Shown here in pieces: positions 1-8,674 of a stretch of DNA of 53,825 nucleotides. Source of the DNA: Ruminococcus sp. (GTDB lineage Bacteria > Bacillota > Clostridia > Oscillospirales > Ruminococcaceae); NCBI RefSeq assembly GCF_024691275.1, contig NZ_JAILNU010000024.1, positions 1-53,825 of the forward strand. The letters run 5' to 3'. Each line of letters begins with the position of its first letter. The stretch's first letter is position 1. The position numbers and the translations under genes were made by a program. The notes beneath the pieces were generated by a model, which saw only the letters and a list, made by a program, of their open reading frames with translations, made no database searches and had not been told where the DNA came from.

Positions 1-170
1 GTGGTAATCTGTGTTATAGTATTCATAGCGGATCAGCTAACCTCCTGTTGCTTTTATCTTCGCAACTTAACTGTAACACAGGTTTATGCTGCTCCGCTAT
101 CTTTTTTTGTAATTTGTCTCACATCTATTGTAATCCTACAAGCACCAACAAACTTTTTCGCAAATAGGTA
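1..170. other. Left-edge intergenic sequence, possible start of a divergent gene
   Basis: I see no convincing complete gene here. On the minus strand an AGGAGG (about 41-46) lies 14 bases before an ATG at 26, which would begin a gene leaving the window after eight codons. The spacing is long and only eight residues are visible, so I do not call it. The plus-strand open frame through 1-198 starts at the window edge, has no ribosome site and runs into the next promoter, so it is probably not a gene. Confidence 0.2.
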
Positions 171-199
171 TTGTAAAAAAGGGAATTCTGTGTTATAAT
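171..199 (+). promoter_or_regulatory. Sigma-A promoter of the Asp23-fakA pair
   Basis: TTGTAA at 171-176 and a perfect TATAAT at 194-199 are separated by 17 bases. An AAGGAG at 242-247 then sits nine bases before the ATG at 257. Confidence 0.75.
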
Positions 200-256
200 T
201 ATTAGAATAGCGGTCGAATGTACCGCATTACATTTTACTATAAGGAGTGATGGCTC

Positions 257-616
257 ATGGTAGGCTTTGAAAATCATATCGGCAAGATCATTATTTCTGA
301 AAATTATCTGACTGAACTCGTTAAACACGCAGTTACAGACTGCTTCGGCGTTGCTGATGTTTGCAGCATAAGCACATTCCGTTCCGCAGTATCAGCTCTC
401 ACAGCGGGCAAGGCTTTCAGAAAGAACAAAGGCGTAATGCTCCGCACCGACAAGGAAGGCGGTCTCATCATCGACCTCCATATCAAGGTCACCTACGGCA
501 CTAATATTACTGCCGCGGTAAACAGCATCACCCATAAGGTCAGCTTCACTGTTGAGGAAGCTGCCGGTATAGATGTACACAAAGTCAACGTATTTGTTGA
601 CGATATGAACGCATAA
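257..616 (+). CDS. Asp23/Gls24 family envelope stress response protein
   Basis: This 119-residue protein belongs to the Asp23/DUF322 family, small cytoplasmic or membrane-associated proteins of Firmicutes linked to cell-envelope homeostasis. It has the usual family length and features: the N-terminal GKIIISENYL segment, the central VTYGTNI segment and the C-terminal VNVFVDDM ending. There are no membrane segments or signal peptide. The start is fixed by an AAGGAG nine bases upstream. It lies 43 bases before the FakA-like gene, the same order as yloU-yloV in Bacillus, so the two are probably one operon from the promoter at 171-199. The family is clear; its molecular role is poorly defined. Confidence 0.9.
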   Translation: MVGFENHIGKIIISENYLTELVKHAVTDCFGVADVCSISTFRSAVSALTAGKAFRKNKGVMLRTDKEGGLIIDLHIKVTYGTNITAAVNSITHKVSFTVEEAAGIDVHKVNVFVDDMNA

Positions 617-659
617 GCGCGCAGGCAGAAGCCTGTTAACAGAATTGGAGGATTTTACT

Positions 660-2315
660 GTGATACACGGTTCTTTACTCAGGGACGCTGTTATCTCCGC
701 CGCTATAACTATCGGCAACAGAAAACGTGAGGTCGATGAGCTCAACGTTTATCCTGTTCCCGACGGTGATACAGGCACAAATATGTCAATGACTATAGGG
801 AACTCCGTCGCAGAGCTCAAAAGGCTCGACGACAAAGCTCCTGTATCCGAGGTTGCTTCGACAGCAGCATCAGCATTTCTGAGAGGTGCAAGAGGTAACT
901 CCGGCGTAATACTTTCACTTATATTCAGAGGCTTTTCAAAGGGACTTGGCGGCTGTACAGAAGCTAACTGCGAAAACTTCGCAGATGCTCTGCAATACGG
1001 CGTTGAAGCAGCATACAAGGCTGTAATGAAGCCCGTCGAGGGAACTATCCTCACTGTTGTTAAATCCGCAGCTGCAAAGGCTAAGGAGATAGCTGCCGAA
1101 ACAAACGACGAGGTGACATTCTGGCAGGAGGTCTGCACAGAAGCTGAAGCAACTCTCGCCAAAACAACGGATATGCTCCCACAGCTCAAAAAAGCAGGCG
1201 TAGTTGACGCAGGCGGCAAGGGTCTGTGCATAATATTCCGCGCAATGACCGATGTATTCGCAGGCGGTAAGATCGCAGAACCCGAAGAAGCTGCTCAGAA
1301 CCATGAGAGCTCGGGGGATTCGTTCAGAACAGCTGTCAGCGAATACGATGACGATATAACGTATACATACTGCACCGAGTTTATGCTGGAAAAGGACGAT
1401 AACTGCCCCGATGTTTCAAAGCTCCGTGCATACCTCGAAACTATCGGCGACTGTGTAGTTGTGGTCGATGACGAGAAGATCATAAAGGTACACGTTCACA
1501 CCGATGATCCCGGCAAGGCTATCCAGAAGGGTCTTGAATTCGGTCACTTCATCAACGATCCTCGTCCTAAGATCGAGAATATGCGTATCCAGCATGAAAA
1601 CAAGATCAAGGACGCTAAAGCAGCTCAGGAGGGACTTACTCCCGCAGAGCCTGAAAAGGAATTCGGCTTTGTCGCAGTTGCAGCAGGTCACGGTCTTGAA
1701 GCTATGTTCACAGACTTGGGCGCAGATGTTGTCGTAAAGGGCGGTCAGACCATGAACCCCTCTACAGACGATATTCTCCGCGCTATCCTCAAAACTCCTG
1801 CAAATACAGTATTTGTTCTTCCAAATAACAAGAATATCATCATGGCGGCAGAACAGGCTGTAAAGCTCACAGACAGAAAGGTATGCGTACTCCAGACAAG
1901 AACTATACCTCAGGGTATTGCTGCGATGCTTGCCTTCGATGACAGCCGCAGTCTCAACGAGAACCGCATTGATATGACAAGAGCCTTCGAGAAAGTTTCC
2001 ACAGGTCTTATCACCTTTGCCGCAAGGAACTCAGAGTTTGAGGGACATCAGATAAAAGAGGGCGAGATACTTGCTCTGGATAACGGCAAGCTTGCTTTTA
2101 CAGAGCGCGATATAAACAAGGCTACATATAAGCTTGTCAAGAAGCTTTCAAAGGGCGATGTGAGCTATGTTACTCTTATCCACGGAGCAGATGTGCCCGA
2201 GGAGAACGCCGAGGAGCTCCAGCGTTTCATACAGTCAAAGCTCAGCGACAAGATAGAGGTAATGCTCGTTAACGGCGGTCAGCCTGTGTATTACTACATC
2301 ATTTCTGTTGAGTAA
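660..2315 (+). CDS. fakA: DAK2 domain fatty acid kinase (FakA/YloV-like)
   Basis: This 551-residue protein matches the FakA/YloV family, whose members phosphorylate fatty acids held by FakB (DegV) partners for membrane lipid synthesis. The N-terminal DAK2 domain (about residues 1-200) carries NVYPVPDGDTGTN at 29-41, which binds ATP and metal, and RGARGNSGV near 82. The C-terminal half resembles the FakA-specific region. I chose the GTG at 660 because GGAGG at 647-651 is eight bases upstream; a TTG at 645 overlaps that ribosome site and is unlikely. No FakB gene lies in the window. The substrate is inferred from family membership. Confidence 0.88.
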   Translation: MIHGSLLRDAVISAAITIGNRKREVDELNVYPVPDGDTGTNMSMTIGNSVAELKRLDDKAPVSEVASTAASAFLRGARGNSGVILSLIFRGFSKGLGGCTEANCENFADALQYGVEAAYKAVMKPVEGTILTVVKSAAAKAKEIAAETNDEVTFWQEVCTEAEATLAKTTDMLPQLKKAGVVDAGGKGLCIIFRAMTDVFAGGKIAEPEEAAQNHESSGDSFRTAVSEYDDDITYTYCTEFMLEKDDNCPDVSKLRAYLETIGDCVVVVDDEKIIKVHVHTDDPGKAIQKGLEFGHFINDPRPKIENMRIQHENKIKDAKAAQEGLTPAEPEKEFGFVAVAAGHGLEAMFTDLGADVVVKGGQTMNPSTDDILRAILKTPANTVFVLPNNKNIIMAAEQAVKLTDRKVCVLQTRTIPQGIAAMLAFDDSRSLNENRIDMTRAFEKVSTGLITFAARNSEFEGHQIKEGEILALDNGKLAFTERDINKATYKLVKKLSKGDVSYVTLIHGADVPEENAEELQRFIQSKLSDKIEVMLVNGGQPVYYYIISVE

Positions 2316-2365
2316 GCTTTGACAGCGGAACAGTATCGTGCTATACCACGAATGAAAGTATATAG

Positions 2366-2392
2366 AAAAGCCTCCCTTTTCGGGAGGCTTTT
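2366..2392. terminator. Bidirectional intrinsic terminator
   Basis: AAAAGCCTCCC and GGGAGGCTTTT form an 11-bp hairpin around TTTTC. It ends the Asp23-fakA transcript and, read on the minus strand, the convergent ABC-type operon whose last stop is at 2403. Confidence 0.85.
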
Positions 2393-2402
2393 CGCGTTAT
2401 TA

Positions 2403-2678
2403 TCAGTTTTTCAGAGCTTTTTCAAGCCATACATTTGCGATATCAAGTGCTTCATAAAGTCCGCACTCACGCTCGGCATTCTTGACAAAAGCCTTCATAG
2501 GATCAGGCTCGTTGGTGTCCATCTGGACAACTCTGACCTTCGAGGTCATCTGCTCGCCGTTTTCCTCTTTGGTTTCAAGTATCTGTATAAAGATAACGAA
2601 TGGGTCGGACATATATCCGTAATAGAGCTGGTTGCCGTTTCTTACCAGAGGGTAGCCCTTGTATGTGTTGAATTTCAT
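2403..2678 (-). CDS. Small conserved-looking protein of unknown function
   Basis: I do not recognise this 91-residue protein. It is soluble, mixed alpha/beta in composition, with no signal peptide, and ends in a helical NVWLEKALKN segment. The central FVIFIQILETKEENGEQ stretch looks like a beta hairpin. An AAGGAGG eight bases before the ATG supports it as real. It starts 20 bases after the DUF4340 gene and is the last gene of the ABC-type operon, so it may be an accessory factor of that system, though nothing in the sequence states a role. Confidence 0.75.
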   Translation of the reverse strand: MKFNTYKGYPLVRNGNQLYYGYMSDPFVIFIQILETKEENGEQMTSKVRVVQMDTNEPDPMKAFVKNAERECGLYEALDIANVWLEKALKN

Positions 2679-2698
2679 ATTGTATACCTCCTTGGAAT

Positions 2699-4216
2699 TT
2701 ACCAGTTTTTAATGTAGTCCTCTCCTGTGCCTATACGCTTGATATTCTCAATGAGAGTATTTACGTAAGATTTAGTACAATAGTACTTGCTCTCGCCGTT
2801 TACGACAATAAGTGCGCGCATTACCGAATCATCATAGAATTCATAAGTCATTGTCTTTCCGGAGAACGAATCGGTATACTTGATAGTTGCCATAGGTTCA
2901 CCGCTCGGAACAGGCTTGCCCAGTGCAAACTCCTCGGCATTAGTGCCTGTAAGGAACGAATAGAACTGTCTGTAACGCTCGGAGTCAAATTCTTCGCCGC
3001 GCATATGAACAAGGTTATCGTCAGCCGTTGGATTATCAGGAATATTATCAGGATCCTTCGGCTGGATAACAAATTCTGCGGATTCACCGCCGCCGCTTAC
3101 GGAAAGCTCTGTGATATTCCATACATAAGAAGTTATCATAAGTCTTGACGCGATATCAATAGGCTGTACAGTCAGCCACTTTGCATTGTCAGGCGAAACT
3201 GTATATATCACCTTTCCGCCGTCAAGCATTGCATAGCTGCACTTGCTGCCCGAGTCATCTGTAAATATCTCACCGAGAAGAAGCACGTACTTACTGCCGT
3301 TATCGCAGTCCATAGTGACCTTGCAGAAAGGCTCTTTGAGACCTGCATCTGCAATATCTTCTTCGGTGCATTTGAGCACATGGATATCGGAAGCACTGAG
3401 TCCGAACATACCGTTGGTTATGTCGGTTGAATTTTCAATAGCGAGATAGCTCTCGATAGGCTGTATCATCTTATGTGAAGCAGAAGTACCGCCCGAATGA
3501 GCCTTTTCGCTGTCCTTGTCGTATTCGAGAAGAATATCATAGTCGATATCGCCGCGCTCGATCTTCAGGCTGTTGATGATAGGATAATTCTCATCATCAG
3601 GCTTTTCGAGGATAGTCTTGCTTATAAAGTCTTTTACTGTCTTGCTGTAATTTGCAAGAGTAGAGCTTGATACGGCATAAACATCGTTGCTGCCGTCAAC
3701 TCTGACATAGTTTGAGGAACCCGACGGAAGCTCATCGCCGATATAGAACTTGACAGTCTTGCCCGACTCAAAGTTCATCTCGACCTCTGCCGAAGGCTTG
3801 TCAAGACCGTACTTGCCGAGCTCGCTGCTTCCGCCTGCGATAAGCGATTCAGCTTGCATACCGTTTGCATTGTTTACAAGAGTAGATATCATAGAGGTAT
3901 CCACATTGAGGTCTTCATAGCCCTCGATGGTATAGACAGCAGCTGTGCCGTCATCTTTTGGAGCTTCCTTCATGATGACATTGAGTTCGCCGTCATTATT
4001 CTTCACACGAACGCTTTTTACAACTGCATTTTCGCTGCCATCGCTGACGAGAACAGTTCCCTGTCCCTCAGCTTCTGTAGCGATAAGGGACGGCTGTGTG
4101 CTGCCTGAGTTATTGCCGTCCTCATCGGGTAAAAACTTCATAAAGGCATAGCCGCCGCCCAGCATAGCTGCAAGCAGAGCGCTGAGCGCGATGATGCCCT
4201 TTGCCTGTTTTTTCAT
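2699..4216 (-). CDS. DUF4340 domain membrane-anchored protein
   Basis: This 505-residue protein has one N-terminal membrane segment (about residues 7-25) followed by a long acidic extracytoplasmic region, consistent with a DUF4340 protein. Family members sit next to GldG-type ABC genes and have no established activity. Its ATG overlaps the last codons of the upstream GldG-like gene in an ATGA arrangement, which implies coupled translation. The N-terminal anchor lacks a lipobox cysteine. Inference: it forms the outer part of the ABC complex with the preceding GldG-like subunit. Confidence 0.8.
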   Translation of the reverse strand: MKKQAKGIIALSALLAAMLGGGYAFMKFLPDEDGNNSGSTQPSLIATEAEGQGTVLVSDGSENAVVKSVRVKNNDGELNVIMKEAPKDDGTAAVYTIEGYEDLNVDTSMISTLVNNANGMQAESLIAGGSSELGKYGLDKPSAEVEMNFESGKTVKFYIGDELPSGSSNYVRVDGSNDVYAVSSSTLANYSKTVKDFISKTILEKPDDENYPIINSLKIERGDIDYDILLEYDKDSEKAHSGGTSASHKMIQPIESYLAIENSTDITNGMFGLSASDIHVLKCTEEDIADAGLKEPFCKVTMDCDNGSKYVLLLGEIFTDDSGSKCSYAMLDGGKVIYTVSPDNAKWLTVQPIDIASRLMITSYVWNITELSVSGGGESAEFVIQPKDPDNIPDNPTADDNLVHMRGEEFDSERYRQFYSFLTGTNAEEFALGKPVPSGEPMATIKYTDSFSGKTMTYEFYDDSVMRALIVVNGESKYYCTKSYVNTLIENIKRIGTGEDYIKNW

Positions 4217-5811
4217 TTATTTCTTCTCCTTAACAGTACAAATACGCCAACAAGAGCGATAATGCATGGGATTACCCATACAACGATGATCTGAATATTC
4301 TTTGCCTGCTTTGTTGTAGTAGAGATATATGACTGCTGTAAGTTCTTATCAGGAACAACAACGCTGTTCTCCTTGCCTGTCATCGTATTGATAGTATTGA
4401 GGAGTACGTTTGCGTTATTGTATGTTGTATTCTGCTGGATAACAGTTCTGTCGAACATATACGGACTTCCTATGAGAAGCAGGCTGCTCGTATAGGTATT
4501 GAGCTGCTCGGAACGGAGCTTCTGAGAGAGAAGCACTGCCGATCTTGAACCCTTTTCGCCCTGTGCAGCATTTGAATCAACGATATCAGCTGTAAACGCC
4601 TCCTCAGATGACTTGAGGACTTCCTTGACAACGTCTTCGTTGTTCTTTTTGAGCTGAGTAAGCTCTCTTGTATAAGGTGAAACGATAGGGAGCTTGTCAT
4701 TAGGCAGATCACCTACAGCTTCTGAATCGCTTACGCTGAGAATGATAGTAGTTGCTGTAGCGATAGCGTTCTTTTCGTCAACAAGGATATTGTTCTCTAC
4801 CTTCAGGCTCCAGTCAGCGAGGAATTCCTCGATATTCGGGAGATTTGTCTTGCTGAAGTCCGGAACATAGACCATATTTCTGTCATACTTTCCGTCATTG
4901 TAGAGGAAATCGCTGAGCTTCTGGATTATATTCTCAGTGAAGTCAACTGTAGGAGCAAATACAACGATCATATCGTACTCGTCAGCTTTGAGGTCGTCGA
5001 GTGTGATATCAAAATCAACACACTCATAGCCGTTTTTGCCGAGGAGCTCTGTCTTGAAGGTATCAGCTGCATCTCCGAAGTTCTGCTCATCATAAAGAGG
5101 TGAACCGTTCATCTTGTTTGCGAATGCGACCTTTACAGGGTGAGCGTCTGTAACGCCTGTGATAGCAGATGTGAGGAGGCTCTCACCTGTGAACTTGAAT
5201 ATGAGCTGCTGGCTCTGCATAGCTGTCTGGTCGGCAGTGAGCATATTCATAACATCGCTTTCCGCGAGAACTCTTACGCGGTCGCCGCAGCTTACGATGA
5301 TATTTCCGCGCTGGATATCACCTGAATAGTTCTCCTTGTACTTGTTTACGAGGTCAGGGTCTTTGTCCATATCAACATACTTGACATTGATACTGCCTTT
5401 TCCCTGCTCTGCGTATATGGAATACTTGTCAAGGAGCTCAGGTATCATCTCATACGGAACTTCTGCGGGAGCTCCGTAGTACTGAGCGTACATATTTGAA
5501 TAGTAATTGCCAAGGGACTCAAAATAATCTCTCTTACAGGTAACAGTTATCTCAACGTCCTTCTCCAGAGCCTTTACAGCATCTATGGATACGTCTGAAA
5601 GCTCATACCTGTTATCGGGAGTGATATCTATTTTTATCGGTGAACGCTTAGCTGCCACGCCCACCATAAAGTTCAGTACAACGACGATAGCAACAACAAG
5701 AATGATGATCGTATAGAACATCGAGCCGTATTTCAGCTTCTTATAGTTCTTCTTCACTTTTTCACCATCAACTGATACCACATTTGTCTCGTCGATATCT
5801 TTTTTACTCAT
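4213..5811 (-). CDS. GldG-like ABC-type transport auxiliary protein
   Basis: This 532-residue protein has the GldG layout: a short cytoplasmic N-terminus, a membrane segment at about 32-52, a large extracytoplasmic domain, and a C-terminal membrane segment followed by RRRNK. In Bacteroidetes GldG works with GldA and GldF; in Clostridia the same gene set is widespread and its cargo is unknown, so gliding is not implied. I chose the ATG at 5811 (MSKKDID) because AGGAAGG lies 11 bases upstream. The TTG three codons earlier would be too close to that site. It follows the permease gene by 28 bases. Confidence 0.82.
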   Translation of the reverse strand: MSKKDIDETNVVSVDGEKVKKNYKKLKYGSMFYTIIILVVAIVVVLNFMVGVAAKRSPIKIDITPDNRYELSDVSIDAVKALEKDVEITVTCKRDYFESLGNYYSNMYAQYYGAPAEVPYEMIPELLDKYSIYAEQGKGSINVKYVDMDKDPDLVNKYKENYSGDIQRGNIIVSCGDRVRVLAESDVMNMLTADQTAMQSQQLIFKFTGESLLTSAITGVTDAHPVKVAFANKMNGSPLYDEQNFGDAADTFKTELLGKNGYECVDFDITLDDLKADEYDMIVVFAPTVDFTENIIQKLSDFLYNDGKYDRNMVYVPDFSKTNLPNIEEFLADWSLKVENNILVDEKNAIATATTIILSVSDSEAVGDLPNDKLPIVSPYTRELTQLKKNNEDVVKEVLKSSEEAFTADIVDSNAAQGEKGSRSAVLLSQKLRSEQLNTYTSSLLLIGSPYMFDRTVIQQNTTYNNANVLLNTINTMTGKENSVVVPDKNLQQSYISTTTKQAKNIQIIVVWVIPCIIALVGVFVLLRRRNK

Positions 5812-5839
5812 TAGTATCAAAACCTTCCTTTCTTGATGA

Positions 5840-6559
5840 TCAGCTCCAGCGGCGCTTCTCTAACACCTTAACGGTGAAGAAGTTGAACAGGAAAGCTGCA
5901 CTTACGAAGAATAATACACTTGGAAGGCTGAATATGCCTCTTGTGAACTCAACGTATCTCGAATAGAAAGCCAGAGTAGTAACACACTTGTATACTATCT
6001 TCTTGAATCTGTTGCCGTTCTCAAAGCTGGAAACGAGCATCTCGGAAAGGTATATAACAAAGAGTGCAACAAGGCTGACTACTGCGGAAGCCATCTGGTT
6101 CTCAGTGAGTGACGAGATGAAAAGACCTACTGCGATGAAAGCCGCACCGAGAGCAAGCATAGCAAAGTAGTTGCCCAGAAGCGGTGTCCACGTCACAGTG
6201 CCGAGATAATTAAGAATGAAAGCGTATATAAATACGATGGACTCAGCAATTATGAACAGTGTAAGAGCTGCGAAATACTTGCCGAGAACTATGTCCCACA
6301 GGCTTATGGGCGCTGTGAGGAGTCCCTGATCCGTCTTGTTCTTCTTTTCCTCGCTGAGGAGCTTCATCGTCAGCACAGGAATGAGGAACATAACGATATA
6401 GAACATAGAGCTGAACATTGATGATGTATCTGTTGTACCGCTCGCAATAACTCCGTTATAGAAGAATATACCTGAAACTAACCAGAACACGGCAAGAAAA
6501 ACGTATGCCACGCCTGATGTAAAGAATGCGCCGATCTCACGTCTGTAAATAGCCAGCAT
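5840..6559 (-). CDS. ABC-2 type permease (GldF-like)
   Basis: This 239-residue protein has six predicted membrane segments, beginning with GVAYVFLAVFWLVSGIFF near residue 16, in the ABC-2 permease pattern. The amphipathic MKLLSEEKKNKTDQGLLTAP stretch after the second segment is typical of the coupling region. Its ATG overlaps the stop of the ATPase gene by one base (TAATG). With the ATPase and the GldG-like protein it should form the membrane channel of an exporter or membrane remodelling complex. Substrate unknown. Confidence 0.85.
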   Translation of the reverse strand: MLAIYRREIGAFFTSGVAYVFLAVFWLVSGIFFYNGVIASGTTDTSSMFSSMFYIVMFLIPVLTMKLLSEEKKNKTDQGLLTAPISLWDIVLGKYFAALTLFIIAESIVFIYAFILNYLGTVTWTPLLGNYFAMLALGAAFIAVGLFISSLTENQMASAVVSLVALFVIYLSEMLVSSFENGNRFKKIVYKCVTTLAFYSRYVEFTRGIFSLPSVLFFVSAAFLFNFFTVKVLEKRRWS

Positions 6560-7680
6560 TATTCCTCACCTCCATTATTTTCTGTATCCTCTGCCTTTTC
6601 AGCAGCTTCATCGGCAGTATCGGTGCTGTCAGCTTCCTTGACAGCTCTGAGCTTGCCGTTGGGAGATACCTTTATGTCTATTCTTGGCTTTGAAGATGTT
6701 TCGTCATCGTCGTCATCAGTCCTGATAACTTCGTCAGCCATAGTGATCTTGAGGAAGATGTCCTCGAGGGTGAGGTCTGAGAGCTGGAGCATGAGGATAT
6801 TCCAGCCGTTGTCAGCGCAGAGCTTATTGAGGTCACGGCGGATATCGGTCTTTCCGTCAGTCTCGATATCGTAGTCGTAAACGCCCTTTTCGCGCTCCAT
6901 ATCGGCGCGGACGTACTTAACTCCCGGGATAGCTTTTATAGCGTCAGTGATGAGCTTCTTATCATCAGCCGAACGTGTAGGACCTTCGGCGCGAAGTGTC
7001 ATCTTGTGCTTGTTGGTGATATTCTTAGCGATCTCGTCGGCAGTACCGTCTGCTGCGACCTGACCCTTATTGATAATGATTATCCTGTCGCATACTGCCT
7101 GTATCTCGGGGAGGATATGCGATGAAAGGATGACCGTGTGTTTCTTGCCCAACTTCTTGATAAGAGTTCTTATCTCGATTATCTGGTTAGGGTCGAGACC
7201 GACTGTCGGCTCATCGAGTATAAGAACAGGCGGGTTATTGATAAGAGCCTGTGCGAGACCGACTCTCTGACGGTAACCTTTTGAAAGGTTCTTGATGATC
7301 CTTCCTCTGACGTCCTCGATCTTGCAGAGAGCGCATACATCTTTGAGATGAGCCTTTCTCGGCATTTTGCACTTCTTGAGATCGTAGATGAAGTTGAGGT
7401 AGCCGTCCACGGTCATATCCACGTATATAGGCGGTATCTCAGGGAGATATCCTATATTTGCCTTAGCTTTTTTAGGGTCGTCAAGGATATCGGTGCCGTC
7501 AATGAGCACCTCTCCCGAAGTAGATGAGATATAGCCCGTAAGCATATTCATCGTTGTGGACTTGCCCGCACCGTTTGGTCCGAGGAAGCCGAGTATCTCA
7601 CCCTTTTCGACCTTGAAGCTTATATTGTTCACGGCAAGCTTATCGCCGTACTTCTTAGTAAGGTTCTTGACCTCTATCAT
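6559..7680 (-). CDS. ABC transporter ATP-binding protein with acidic tail
   Basis: This 373-residue ATPase has Walker A GPNGAGKST near residue 35, signature LSKGYRQRVGLAQAL near 134, Walker B PVLILDEPTVGLDP near 154 and a switch histidine in LSSHILPE. The first 230 residues are the nucleotide-binding domain. The next 90 resemble the regulatory tail of GldA/NatA-type ATPases, and the last 60 are an unusual acidic extension rich in Asp, Glu and Ala. AAGGAGG lies ten bases before the ATG. It is the first gene of a five-gene operon reading to 2403. Confidence 0.9.
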   Translation of the reverse strand: MIEVKNLTKKYGDKLAVNNISFKVEKGEILGFLGPNGAGKSTTMNMLTGYISSTSGEVLIDGTDILDDPKKAKANIGYLPEIPPIYVDMTVDGYLNFIYDLKKCKMPRKAHLKDVCALCKIEDVRGRIIKNLSKGYRQRVGLAQALINNPPVLILDEPTVGLDPNQIIEIRTLIKKLGKKHTVILSSHILPEIQAVCDRIIIINKGQVAADGTADEIAKNITNKHKMTLRAEGPTRSADDKKLITDAIKAIPGVKYVRADMEREKGVYDYDIETDGKTDIRRDLNKLCADNGWNILMLQLSDLTLEDIFLKITMADEVIRTDDDDDETSSKPRIDIKVSPNGKLRAVKEADSTDTADEAAEKAEDTENNGGEE

Positions 7681-7741
7681 TGGGTTTTGCCCTCCTTATT
7701 GCGTATGTTCGCGGCATTCGCCGCATTTATTCACAGCTTTT

Positions 7742-7770
7742 ACTATGTTAATACTTGTTTGTGATAGCAA
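7742..7770 (-). promoter_or_regulatory. Possible promoter of the ABC-type operon
   Basis: On the minus strand TTGCTA (7765-7770) and CATAGT (7742-7747) are 17 bases apart, about 60 bases before the ATPase start. The -10 is imperfect. I see no strong terminator between ribF and this point, so partial readthrough is possible. Confidence 0.35.
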
Positions 7771-7791
7771 AGTGAAAGCAAAGCGAATTTT

Positions 7792-8670
7792 TTACAATAT
7801 ATTCAGTGCATACTCTGTATCAGCGCTGATCTGTGCCTTCAGCTCCTCTACCGAGCCGAATTTCATCTCGGGACGTATGAACTGACAAAGCATGACCTGA
7901 AGCGGACTTCCGTAAAGGTCGCCTGAAAATCCATAAATATATGTCTCGGCGAGAGGTGCTCCGCCGTAGCTGACAGTAGGCTTCACGCCGATATCGGTAA
8001 TGGAAGGATACCATTTACCGCAGGCATATGTTTTCGAGGCATATGCACCGAATCTCGGGACCAATTGTCCCTCTCCGAATATCTGGTTCGCTGTTGGAAA
8101 ACCGATAGTGCGTCCCAGCTGAGCGCCGCGGCTCACTTCTTTTATAATAGTATAGGGCTTTCCGAGCAGCTCATTGGCACGTCCGAGACTGCCGTCTGTG
8201 AGCAGGCTGCGTATCAGCGTGGAGGATACGCGCTCCTCACCGCAGAAGACGTCGTCCACGGTGCGCACTTCAAAGCCGTACTTCTTACCGAATCTTCTCA
8301 GATCGTCAACTCCGCACGAAGCGCCCCTGCCGAACCTGAAATCATTGCCGCAGCAGACAAAGGCGGCGTTCATCTCTCCGCAAAGTATCTCCTGTGCGAA
8401 GGTCTCGCCGTCCATTCCGCATATGTCGGCAAAACGCGGTGAAAATACACGTTTTATGCCGCAATCATGTTCAAGTATGAAGTTTTTTTCGTATCCGCTG
8501 TAGATATAACCTGCTGCGCCCTTATTCGCCGCACTTTCGGGCGGGAACGTAAACGCACACGGAACAAGCCCGTTTTTTTCCTGCTCCGCAGCGGCTCCGA
8601 GAACGGCTCTGTGACCGAGGTGAACGCCGTCAAAAAGACCGAGAGCGGCAGCAGTTTTCATATTATCCAT
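7792..8670 (-). CDS. ribF: Bifunctional riboflavin kinase / FAD synthetase
   Basis: This 292-residue enzyme converts riboflavin to FMN and then FAD. The N-terminal adenylyltransferase domain carries GLFDGVHLGH at about residues 11-20, the HIGH-like nucleotide site. The C-terminal kinase domain carries GRTIGFPTANQ near 185, which holds the family PTAN motif. The ATG at 8670 is preceded by GGGGTG and lies four bases after the truB stop; a longer in-frame reading to 8790 would run deep into truB and is rejected. It is the last gene of the rimP operon, in the usual truB-ribF order. Confidence 0.93.
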   Translation of the reverse strand: MDNMKTAAALGLFDGVHLGHRAVLGAAAEQEKNGLVPCAFTFPPESAANKGAAGYIYSGYEKNFILEHDCGIKRVFSPRFADICGMDGETFAQEILCGEMNAAFVCCGNDFRFGRGASCGVDDLRRFGKKYGFEVRTVDDVFCGEERVSSTLIRSLLTDGSLGRANELLGKPYTIIKEVSRGAQLGRTIGFPTANQIFGEGQLVPRFGAYASKTYACGKWYPSITDIGVKPTVSYGGAPLAETYIYGFSGDLYGSPLQVMLCQFIRPEMKFGSVEELKAQISADTEYALNIL

Positions 8671-8674
8671 ACCG

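Noticed and set aside
1..198. Plus-strand open frame at the left edge
   Set aside because: It starts at the first base, has no visible ribosome site and overlaps the Asp23 promoter.
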